This document shows, piece by piece, positions 28,013 to 35,945 of a stretch of 64,000 bases of DNA (its first letter is position 1; every line of letters begins with the position of its first letter). The position numbers and the translations under genes were made by a program. This DNA comes from an uncultured Winogradskyella sp. (GTDB lineage: Bacteria; Bacteroidota; Bacteroidia; Flavobacteriales; Flavobacteriaceae): assembly GCF_947501905.1 (NCBI RefSeq), contig NZ_CANMXL010000004.1, positions 394,777 through 458,776 of the forward strand, read 5' to 3'. The notes under the pieces were generated by a model. The model saw only the letters and a program-made list of their open reading frames with translations, had not been told where the DNA came from and made no database searches.

Positions 28013-28103
28013 AAATACTTGCTCTACTTGCGGCTCTAAAATTGAGACAATTGTTTCGGGGGAAACATGACAATATCTTTTAAGGGGTCGCAAGTAAAGT
28101 AGG
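27872..28103 (+). repeat. Duplicated block, copy 2 (T9SS tail codons plus 109-bp identical intergenic element)
   Basis: The second copy of the block at 25229-25460, with the exactly identical portion at 27995-28103. It begins in the sorting-domain codons of the 844-residue gene and ends 28 bp before the start of the third surface-protein gene. The identity stops sharply after GTAAAGTAGG in both copies; the flanking leaders differ. No third copy follows the last gene of the cluster. Confidence 0.85.
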
Positions 28104-28131
28104 AAATAAAAAACATAACAAATCTTAGAAA

Positions 28132-29451
28132 ATGAAAACAAAACTACTTCTTACACTAGCATTACTAATAAGCATTGCAACACAAGCACAAACCGAGTTC
28201 ACTTACACAGGTACGGGCAACTGGACAGACCAAGCCAATTGGTCACCAAGTTATCCTGGGGATGACGGTATATATAACCCTAACTACATTATTAATATTG
28301 ATGGAGATTGTATCTATAATGCAAGTGAAAATAGTTTTAATACCGAAATAAATATCTCCGGTACTTTGACTTTACCTCCAAATTCTTTTTATTTATACTC
28401 GTATGGTAATATAAATTTAAATGGAGGAGCAATTAATTTAAGTAGTAATACTCAAATTAATAGCTCATTTTTAACAGCTGCTTTTACTGGCACAGGTAAT
28501 ATTAACAGCTTTCATACTACTCCTACTACTACTCTTCGGATATTAAATGATTTTATCTTTAGTCCAGGGACTACAAATAGTTCTGGAAACATTAGTTTTA
28601 CGAGTAGTAGCGGTACCCAATACATTGAGATTAACAATGCAGAGTTTATTTTTGATATCTTTAGTAGTAACGATTTTGATACTATTACAGGTAATGGTAA
28701 CGATAATACTGATGGTATATTTGGCGAGGTTAAAGTTAATATTCTAAATGGAGGTACATTTAAACATAATGATACGTTTGCTATAATTAATAATATAGAC
28801 ATATCATTTTATGAAAACTCTACATTTAGTTCTATACCACCAAGTGGCTTTATATCACAATTTAGCCTTGTTACTAGTTCTGTTAATAGTACAACAGGAG
28901 ATATAGTTTATACTCTTACAGACATAGAATCACCAACTATAACCAATTGCCCAGGTAACCAAAATGTAACCGCAGATTGTGGTATTTATTATGAGCTACC
29001 AGATTATACAACTACACCTACCGCTACAGATAATAGTACCGACTCAGTAATCATTTCTCAGTCTATACCTGCTGGTGTTGCAGTTAAAGATGGGGCAGAA
29101 ATAACTATTACTGCAACAGATGCTGGTGGTAACTCAAGCAGTTGCACATTTACGGTAAACGTCACTGAAGAAACAACACTAGCCAATGACGAGTTAGACG
29201 ATATTGTAAGCAAAAATATTTCGTTGTTTCCTAATCCATCTAGTGGACAATTCACTCTGAAAAACACCTCTGGGCTTAACCTCACAAAAGGAGAGCTTAT
29301 AGATGTAAAAGGCGCACTCATACAAGCAATAGACCTAGAAGGATTTACTGATGTACAGACCATAGATTTATCTGCATTAAACCCTTCAATTTACTTTTTT
29401 AAGATATATACTGCTGATGGTGTAGCCACTAAAAAAATAATTATAGAATAA
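28132..29451 (+). CDS. T9SS-exported protein with HYR domain
   Basis: A 439-residue secreted protein. The signal peptide (MKTKLLLTLALLISIATQAQ) is near-identical at its start to those of the two genes upstream. The N-terminal TGTGNWTDQANWSPSYPG parallels the second surface protein, so the two look paralogous there. A central region of beta-rich repeats (about 50-270) leads to an HYR module (ITNCPGNQNV ... SSCTFTVNVTE, about 268-345). The sorting domain (FPNPSSGQFTLKN ... KKIIIE, about 365-439) is of a different subtype from the upstream pair. Probable surface or extracellular structural protein. Confidence 0.83.
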   Translation: MKTKLLLTLALLISIATQAQTEFTYTGTGNWTDQANWSPSYPGDDGIYNPNYIINIDGDCIYNASENSFNTEINISGTLTLPPNSFYLYSYGNINLNGGAINLSSNTQINSSFLTAAFTGTGNINSFHTTPTTTLRILNDFIFSPGTTNSSGNISFTSSSGTQYIEINNAEFIFDIFSSNDFDTITGNGNDNTDGIFGEVKVNILNGGTFKHNDTFAIINNIDISFYENSTFSSIPPSGFISQFSLVTSSVNSTTGDIVYTLTDIESPTITNCPGNQNVTADCGIYYELPDYTTTPTATDNSTDSVIISQSIPAGVAVKDGAEITITATDAGGNSSSCTFTVNVTEETTLANDELDDIVSKNISLFPNPSSGQFTLKNTSGLNLTKGELIDVKGALIQAIDLEGFTDVQTIDLSALNPSIYFFKIYTADGVATKKIIIE

Positions 29452-29478
29452 GTTATAATCGATAACTAATATATTAAC

Positions 29479-29518
29479 AAAACCATTTCTGAAATTTCAG
29501 AAATGGTTTTCTTTTTTT
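29479..29518 (+). terminator. Strong intrinsic terminator after the surface-protein cluster
   Basis: A perfect 32-bp palindrome (29479-29510; arms of 16 bp ending in TTTCAGAAATGGTTTT) is followed by CTTTTTTT. It ends 59 bp after the stop of the third surface-protein gene and 73 bp before the next start. The symmetric A and T flanks would let it work on both strands. Confidence 0.85.
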
Positions 29519-29582
29519 AAATATCTTAGTAGCCCATAATTGGCATTTGGCAATACAAAGCCTAACTAACTTAAATGATACT

Positions 29583-30851
29583 ATGAAAAAACTCCTAGCT
29601 CTACTCCTATTTGCTTCTATTAGCATTTCAGCACAAAACTCAATAGAACAAGACATTATTGATATCGAAGATAAGCTCATTGAGTGGCGTCGCGATTTTC
29701 ATCAAAATCCAGAACTTTCTAACCGTGAGTTTAAAACGGCTGAGAAGATTGCCAAGCATTTAAAATCTTTAGGTTTAGAAGTGGAAGTCAATGTCGCTAA
29801 AACTGGCGTTGTTGGTATTTTAAAAGGAGATAATCCTGGCAAAGTCGTTGCTATCAGAGCAGATATTGATGCTTTGCCAGTAACCGAACGTAACGATTTA
29901 CCTTTTAAATCTGAAGTAAAAACCACATTCTTAAATACCGAAACTGGTGTGATGCATGCATGCGGACATGATACACACATTGCTATATTAATGGCTACCG
30001 TAGAAGTATTTAGTAAGCACAAAGACAAGATTAATGGCACTATAAAATTCATCTTTCAACCCGCAGAAGAAGGACCACCACCAGGTGAAGAAGGTGGTGC
30101 AAAACTCATGATTAAAGAAGGTGTTTTAGACAACCCTAAAGTCGATGCTATTTTCGGTTTACATATTAATTCTCAAACCCCAGTTGGTGTTATTAAATAC
30201 AAAACAGGTGGTATTATGGCATCTGTAGAACGTTTTGTAATTAACGTTAAAGGCAAGCAAACACATGGCTCACAACCTTGGTCTGGTGTTGACCCTATTT
30301 TAATTTCGGCAAAAATCATTGATGGTTTACAAACTATCATCAGTCGTGAAGCGCGTTTAACAGACGAAGCAGCTGTAATTACGGTTGGTAAAATAACCTC
30401 TGGTACACGTTTTAATATCATCCCAGAATCTGCAGAGATGATTGGTACCGTAAGAACACTCGACCCAAAAATGCGTGCTATGATTGAGCGTCGTATGAAA
30501 GAGATGGTAGAGACTATTGCCAAAGCTTATGGTGGCGAAGCTACGATTACCTTTCAGAATAATACCTCGATTACTTATAACGATGCGGCTTTAACAGCTC
30601 AAATCTTACCATCTATTCAAAAAGTGGCTGGCGAAGAGAATGTGCAGATCATGAAAGCCACTACTGGTGGTGAGGATTTCTCTTATTTTCAAGAAAAAGT
30701 ACCAGGTGTGTATTTCTTTTTAGGCGGAATGACACCAGGAAATGCAGAATCTTTTCCGCATCATACACCTGATTTTAAAATTGATGAGAGTGGATTACTT
30801 TTAGGCGTAAAAGCATTTACACAAATTACCCTAGATTATTTGAATAATTAA
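29583..30851 (+). CDS. Secreted M20 family amidohydrolase/aminoacylase
   Basis: A 422-residue zinc hydrolase that cleaves N-acyl or amide bonds of amino-acid derivatives. The signal peptide (MKKLLALLLFASISISAQ) fixes the start at 29583 rather than 29547. Metal and catalytic residues are in IRADIDALPVTE, C127 and H129 in MHACGHDTH, and E162-E163 in QPAEEGPPPGEEGG. A late His lies in FPHHTPDF. The M20D/hippurate hydrolase subgroup has the same Cys ligand. Periplasmic localisation is atypical of IAA-hydrolase homologues in other phyla but common in Bacteroidota. It is followed 1 bp later by the FMN-binding glutamate synthase-like gene. Confidence 0.9.
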   Translation: MKKLLALLLFASISISAQNSIEQDIIDIEDKLIEWRRDFHQNPELSNREFKTAEKIAKHLKSLGLEVEVNVAKTGVVGILKGDNPGKVVAIRADIDALPVTERNDLPFKSEVKTTFLNTETGVMHACGHDTHIAILMATVEVFSKHKDKINGTIKFIFQPAEEGPPPGEEGGAKLMIKEGVLDNPKVDAIFGLHINSQTPVGVIKYKTGGIMASVERFVINVKGKQTHGSQPWSGVDPILISAKIIDGLQTIISREARLTDEAAVITVGKITSGTRFNIIPESAEMIGTVRTLDPKMRAMIERRMKEMVETIAKAYGGEATITFQNNTSITYNDAALTAQILPSIQKVAGEENVQIMKATTGGEDFSYFQEKVPGVYFFLGGMTPGNAESFPHHTPDFKIDESGLLLGVKAFTQITLDYLNN

Positions 30852-30852
30852 T

Positions 30853-32415
30853 ATGGATACAGTTTTAGAGTTTCTAGGAAGCATATCTTGGTGGCTATGG
30901 ATTATTATTGTTTTGGCTATTGTAGCCATTAGAGACATCTTTTTTCAAAGAAGTCATACCATAAGTCATAACTTCCCAATTGTTGGGCATTTACGTTATT
31001 TACTAGAAAGTATTGGTCCAGAAATGCGTCAATATTTTGTAGCTAACAATCGTGAAGAATTACCATTTAACCGTATAGAACGTGGCTGGATATACGCTTC
31101 TGCAAAAAACGAAAACAATTACGAGGGTTTTGGTACAGATAGAGACATCTATGCACATCAGCATATTTTTATTAATAATGCCATGATGCCCTTTAAGATA
31201 GATGACAATCATCCAAACGCTATTGACAAATGTTTTATCCCATGCGCTAAAGTTATGGGCGCATATCATAAACGAAAACGCCCTTATCGCCCAGCATCAA
31301 TCATAAACATCTCTGCGATGAGTTTTGGCTCACTGTCTGCAAAAGCTGTAGAGTCGCTTAATAAAGGTGTAAAATTAGCTGGCGCCTACCATAATACTGG
31401 TGAAGGCGGCTTATCGCCTTATCACAGTAACGGTGGTGATGTGGTCTTTCATTTTGGGACAGGTTATTTTGGAGTTCGCGCAGAAGATGGCGGATTCTCC
31501 ATGGAAAAAATGATTAAACTTGTTGAAGACAATCCTTTTATTCGTGCCATAGAAGTTAAATTATCACAAGGTGCAAAACCTGGAAAAGGTGGTGTATTAC
31601 CAGGAGTAAAAATCACTAAAGAAATTGCTGAAATACGCGGTGTTGAAGAAGGCAAAACCGTATTATCTCCACCAAACCACAAAGCCTTTTCTAACGTACC
31701 AGAATTGGTAGATTTTATTGAAGCTATTGCTGAAGCTACAGGTTTACCTGTTGGCATTAAAGCCGCAATCGGAAAATTAGATCAATGGGAAGAATTAGTA
31801 CAAATCATGAAAACCGAAAATCGCGGACCAGATTTTATAGCTGTTGATGGTGGCGAAGGCGGTACTGGTGCAGCGCCTCCAAGTTTTGCAGATCATGTGT
31901 CCTTACCTTGGGTTTATGGTTTTAGTGATATTTACAAACTATTTCAAAAACACAACATAGAAGACCGCGTGGTATTTATTGGTAGTGGTAAGTTAGGTTT
32001 CCCTGCAAAAGCAGCTATGGCATTTGCTATGGGTGTAGATTGTATAAATGTGGCTCGTGAAGCCATGATGAGTATTGGTTGCATTCAAGCTCAAATATGC
32101 CATACAAATCGTTGTCCTGCTGGGATTGCTACGCAAAGTAAATGGTTGCAAAATGGCATCAACATTCCTTTAAAGTCTGAACGTTTAGCACAATATTTTA
32201 GAACCTTTAAAAAGGAACTCATAGAAATTACACATGCGGCAGGTTACGAGCATCCATGTCAATTTAGCATGTCGGATATTGAAATGAACGTTGATGACCA
32301 TAACCTTACAAAAGAATTCAATAGCACATTTGGCTATAATAAGACTCCAGTTGACTTTAATAATATGCAAGATTTAAAAGATTGTATATATTTAGGTGGC
32401 AAAACAAAAAATTAG
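30853..32415 (+). CDS. FMN-binding glutamate synthase family protein
   Basis: A 520-residue protein with an N-terminal transmembrane helix (ISWWLWIIIVLAIVAI) and a TIM barrel like the synthase domain of glutamate synthase. Diagnostic are NTGEGGLSPYH, EVKLSQGAKPGKGG, DGGEGGTGAAPP and the iron-sulfur cluster motif C-IQAQI-C-HTNR-C-PAG, which suits a [3Fe-4S] centre. No glutaminase domain is present, so it probably does not make glutamate from glutamine on its own. The reaction is unknown. It is likely co-transcribed with the M20 amidohydrolase. Confidence 0.88.
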   Translation: MDTVLEFLGSISWWLWIIIVLAIVAIRDIFFQRSHTISHNFPIVGHLRYLLESIGPEMRQYFVANNREELPFNRIERGWIYASAKNENNYEGFGTDRDIYAHQHIFINNAMMPFKIDDNHPNAIDKCFIPCAKVMGAYHKRKRPYRPASIINISAMSFGSLSAKAVESLNKGVKLAGAYHNTGEGGLSPYHSNGGDVVFHFGTGYFGVRAEDGGFSMEKMIKLVEDNPFIRAIEVKLSQGAKPGKGGVLPGVKITKEIAEIRGVEEGKTVLSPPNHKAFSNVPELVDFIEAIAEATGLPVGIKAAIGKLDQWEELVQIMKTENRGPDFIAVDGGEGGTGAAPPSFADHVSLPWVYGFSDIYKLFQKHNIEDRVVFIGSGKLGFPAKAAMAFAMGVDCINVAREAMMSIGCIQAQICHTNRCPAGIATQSKWLQNGINIPLKSERLAQYFRTFKKELIEITHAAGYEHPCQFSMSDIEMNVDDHNLTKEFNSTFGYNKTPVDFNNMQDLKDCIYLGGKTKN

Positions 32416-32473
32416 AACTCTAATCGCACAATAGAAAAAAGCATATATCGTTTTTAGAAAATAACATCATATT

Positions 32474-32995
32474 ATGACCTCAGATACTATCCTACAATTA
32501 TTCTTAAGCTTACTACCAACAATTATTGTCGCAGCTATAGCCTATTATTTTTTTAAAGGACATATAGAAAACGAAAACAGACGAAGACGTTTTCAGCTTC
32601 AAAGAAACACGCAAAAAGAGTCGTTACCTTTACGCTTACAAGCCTACGAACGTATGGCATTATTTTTAGAGCGCATTTCACCTAATAAATTGGTTGTTAG
32701 AGTAAGGCCAACTTCATCAAATAAAGGAGATTATGAATCTTTACTTATAGCAAGTATTGAACAAGAGTTTGAACATAATTTAGCACAGCAAATTTACATT
32801 ACTGATGAATGTTGGAACGTCATTAATGCTTCAAAAAATGCCACTATTCAACTCATAAGAAAGTCAAGTTTAAGTGATAAAGTAGACTCTGCAGATAAAC
32901 TTAGAGAAGTAATTCTAACAAATTTAATGGACAGGTCCGCACCTAGTAGCGCTGGTCTCTCATTTATAAAAAAAGAAGTTGGCGAGCTATGGTAA
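32474..32995 (+). CDS. Membrane-anchored hypothetical protein (flavobacterial conserved type)
   Basis: A 173-residue protein with one N-terminal transmembrane helix (LSLLPTIIVAAIAYYFF), then a basic, Arg-rich juxtamembrane segment (ENRRRRFQLQRN). The rest is a cytoplasmic helical domain (LRLQAYERMALFLERISP). The organisation matches conserved flavobacterial proteins of unknown function that I have seen labelled DUF7935; that label is tentative. It is convergent with the patatin gene 9 bp downstream. Confidence 0.65.
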   Translation: MTSDTILQLFLSLLPTIIVAAIAYYFFKGHIENENRRRRFQLQRNTQKESLPLRLQAYERMALFLERISPNKLVVRVRPTSSNKGDYESLLIASIEQEFEHNLAQQIYITDECWNVINASKNATIQLIRKSSLSDKVDSADKLREVILTNLMDRSAPSSAGLSFIKKEVGELW

Positions 32996-33004
32996 TTTGA
33001 TGTA

Positions 33005-33886
33005 TTATACATGCTTTTGTTCAGCATAATCATAACCTTGTTGCCACCACTTTTCCATTAGCCGTTTACTGAAAATCAAAGAGTTCTCAGTTAAAGATGT
33101 CGGCGTATAATACAAATTAAGTTTTACACCTTTATTTTTTGCAGCAAGCTTCCCTATTTCAATATCATTTCGCTCAACCTGGTCTAATAAATGTCCAAAT
33201 AAATTCAACATTAAAGAAAATGGATTTTTACCCAAAACCTTTTGCTTATCCATGTTTTCAGCCTCTAAAACTATAGCATCTACTTCAGTAGCGCCTCTCA
33301 AAATAGCTTCACGAATAGGGATTACGCTTCCTAAACCACCATCCGCATACTCATGTCCATTACGCGTCGCTAAAGACATAAATGGTATATAATTACACGA
33401 AATCCATATCCAATCACAAAACTCTTCGTAAGAACAGTCTCTGATAGACTTGTACTCTACCCGATTCATAGACAGATTAGCAACAGTCACGACCACGTCG
33501 TGTTTTATCGTTTTAATTTTCTGATATTCTTCAAAAGTGAAGTTCTGCTTTATATTTCGCTTTAAGGCCTTACTCTCTCCAAAGGTTCTTTTACGACGAA
33601 TAAACTGCCATAACGAGTTTATAAAATCTATAGATACATATTCCCTATCCCCTTTTTTACGTTGCACAAAAGGGCTAATACTAAAAATATCGTGCTGTTG
33701 GACATTGGTGAAAATATCGTACAGCTTCCCTATTTCACCAACAGCAAGATGTGGCACTAATAAACTTCCTGTAGAAGTCCCTAAAAACATATCGTAATTT
33801 CGTTTTTCACGCTCCATAAGGTATTGCGCAACACCTCCTGCAAAAGCCCCTTTACTGCCGCCTCCAGAAATTACTAATGCCCGCAT
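33005..33886 (-). CDS. Patatin-like phospholipase
   Basis: A 293-residue serine lipase of the patatin family. The oxyanion-hole motif SGGGSKGAFAGG is at the N-terminus, the nucleophile S38 lies in GTSTG, and the catalytic Asp is in YADGGLGSV. Together these form the Ser-Asp dyad. No signal peptide, so a cytosolic or membrane-associated phospholipase. Its start codon overlaps the stop of the M1 peptidase gene by one base, so it is probably the second gene of a two-gene operon. Confidence 0.9.
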   Translation of the reverse strand: MRALVISGGGSKGAFAGGVAQYLMEREKRNYDMFLGTSTGSLLVPHLAVGEIGKLYDIFTNVQQHDIFSISPFVQRKKGDREYVSIDFINSLWQFIRRKRTFGESKALKRNIKQNFTFEEYQKIKTIKHDVVVTVANLSMNRVEYKSIRDCSYEEFCDWIWISCNYIPFMSLATRNGHEYADGGLGSVIPIREAILRGATEVDAIVLEAENMDKQKVLGKNPFSLMLNLFGHLLDQVERNDIEIGKLAAKNKGVKLNLYYTPTSLTENSLIFSKRLMEKWWQQGYDYAEQKHV

Positions 33887-35865
33887 TATTTTTTAGGATT
33901 GTTTAATTCATTCAACATGTCCTTTGCAAACTTTGTCATACGCCAGTTATGATGGTTTTTTGCTTGTTCTAAATTCGATTTGCATAAATCGTCACAGGCA
34001 TTCATTAGTTTTAAATACCGAAATGCATTCATTTGCAACTCTGCATTGTAATAATCATTTGTATAATCCAATAATTCCGCAAGTATATCTGACTTCGCAT
34101 CAGAATTATAGTCAGGCGTATTCAGATGCAATACCAACCAAAGCAGTCTCACATTCTTATCACTAAAGCCTTCTATATTTCTTGTCTTACTCAGGTATTT
34201 TGAACGCTCTGTCGGGAAACTAGTCCAGAGATTATAAAGTGCATTCTCAATAGTTATATACGATTTATCTTCTAAAAGCGATTCGTACTCTGATTTTAAA
34301 TTTTTTGGCACATACTTTAAATACGCTGAAATTGCTTGTCGCACTTTTAAACCATTCTGAAAAGTGGCAGCATTTATCAATTGTGGTCGCTGCGCAATGA
34401 CTTTCACTTTAGCGTCATCAGACACATAATACTTAAGGTAATCTGCGCATTTTGAAGAATTTGCTTCGCAATTTACCTGTGTATACTCTTGAATATACTC
34501 TGATTCCTGATAAATAGTTCGCACAGCGGCTTCAAAAGGAAATGTCTCATCAGTAATCCATGTCTTTACAAAAGTTTGCAATGATTTTCCTGACAGCTGC
34601 TCAATTTCTGAAATAAAGTCTTTGGTTTCAACATTAGAAAATTGATGCTTTTCTAAATACGCTTTTACAGCTTTTTTAAATACCGTATCTCCAATATATT
34701 GTCGCAATGCATACAAAACCCATGCGCCACGCTGATAAAAAGTCAAACTACTTGATTTTGGATTTAGCAAGGATGTTCCATTACCAGCTTGATCCTGACG
34801 TGCTAAATCTTGGGCGTTTTGATATAATTTGAAATAAAAATAATCCTCACCAAACACTTCTTTTTCTGCTAATAATGCATAATACGTAGCAAAGCCTTCT
34901 TGCAACCAATGATGCTCTCCAGAAGTCGCAGTGACTAAATCTCCAAACCATTGATGCGCTAGCTCATGAGCGTTTACATTAACGTAGTTTTTATCATTAA
35001 ACCCAATATCGTCAACCATAAAAGCATCAGAGAATATGGTTAAGCTTGTGTTTTCCATTCCTGCATATAAGAAATCATGCACTGGGACTTGTTTATAATT
35101 TTGCCACGGATACGGAAAACCGATTTCATCCTCCAGAAAATCGAACATTTGCTTTGTGTAGCGGTACGTAGACTCCACTTTAGCAGAATCTTCTGGATAG
35201 TAATACAGTTCTATCGGGACACCACTTTTTGAAACTTCTTTTTTGACATCGTATTTACCGATAGCTAGCGCAACTAGGTAGCTAGACATAGGCTTTTGCA
35301 TATTATAATGATACTTTACACAATCATCAGGTAATGGCATACTTGCCGATTGAAAACCATTAGCTAAAACCTTGTAATCACCACACTCAGTAATACTTAA
35401 ATTAAATAAAACCTTTTCGTTTACATCATCAATACTTGGCAACCAGTTACTAGTATACTTGCCTTGGCCTTGTGTCCAAATATTCCAATCTTCTTTTCGT
35501 TTTAAAAAATATAATGCTTTTTTGGGTGTAGCTACATAATCAAAATATATAGTATACGATACACCTTCTTTAAATGAATGTTTAAAATATATTTTATCGT
35601 CTTTCAACAGAAAATTGACAGGAATTGTATTCTCATCTTCAATTCTAATCTCAACATTATTAAAATTCATATTTACCGCATCTAAAAAAATAGAATCTAC
35701 AGATTTAAGAATATCTAAGCTATACCAGACTTTTCCTCTAATTTTTGAAGAATCTGGCTGCACACTAAGAAAAGAATTCATTTGTATAAAATCCACATAC
35801 TCCGTTTGCTGTGCAGACAAATAGATAACTTGAAAAAGACAGAATACGAACAAGAATTTCTTCAT
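33886..35865 (-). CDS. Secreted M1 family metallopeptidase
   Basis: A 659-residue zinc aminopeptidase with a signal peptide (about 1-19). The exopeptidase motif appears as AGMENTS (268-274). The zinc site HELAH at 300-304 with E323 in WLQEGFATY gives the HEXXH-x18-E signature. The C-terminal part is helical and contains two CxxxC-like cysteine pairs. It is likely periplasmic or surface-exposed, degrading peptides for uptake. Upstream is divergent recG. Confidence 0.92.
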   Translation of the reverse strand: MKKFLFVFCLFQVIYLSAQQTEYVDFIQMNSFLSVQPDSSKIRGKVWYSLDILKSVDSIFLDAVNMNFNNVEIRIEDENTIPVNFLLKDDKIYFKHSFKEGVSYTIYFDYVATPKKALYFLKRKEDWNIWTQGQGKYTSNWLPSIDDVNEKVLFNLSITECGDYKVLANGFQSASMPLPDDCVKYHYNMQKPMSSYLVALAIGKYDVKKEVSKSGVPIELYYYPEDSAKVESTYRYTKQMFDFLEDEIGFPYPWQNYKQVPVHDFLYAGMENTSLTIFSDAFMVDDIGFNDKNYVNVNAHELAHQWFGDLVTATSGEHHWLQEGFATYYALLAEKEVFGEDYFYFKLYQNAQDLARQDQAGNGTSLLNPKSSSLTFYQRGAWVLYALRQYIGDTVFKKAVKAYLEKHQFSNVETKDFISEIEQLSGKSLQTFVKTWITDETFPFEAAVRTIYQESEYIQEYTQVNCEANSSKCADYLKYYVSDDAKVKVIAQRPQLINAATFQNGLKVRQAISAYLKYVPKNLKSEYESLLEDKSYITIENALYNLWTSFPTERSKYLSKTRNIEGFSDKNVRLLWLVLHLNTPDYNSDAKSDILAELLDYTNDYYNAELQMNAFRYLKLMNACDDLCKSNLEQAKNHHNWRMTKFAKDMLNELNNPKK

Positions 35866-35945
35866 ACCGTAAAACTACACAAGGATAAGGCCAAAATGCA
35901 AATTATAGTCAACAAGTTTTCTCGAAAAGAATTAAATTCGCTTTT

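Noticed and set aside
29479..29510. 32-bp perfect palindrome as a regulator operator
   Set aside because: Its place after the last gene of a cluster and the following run of T make an intrinsic terminator the sufficient explanation.
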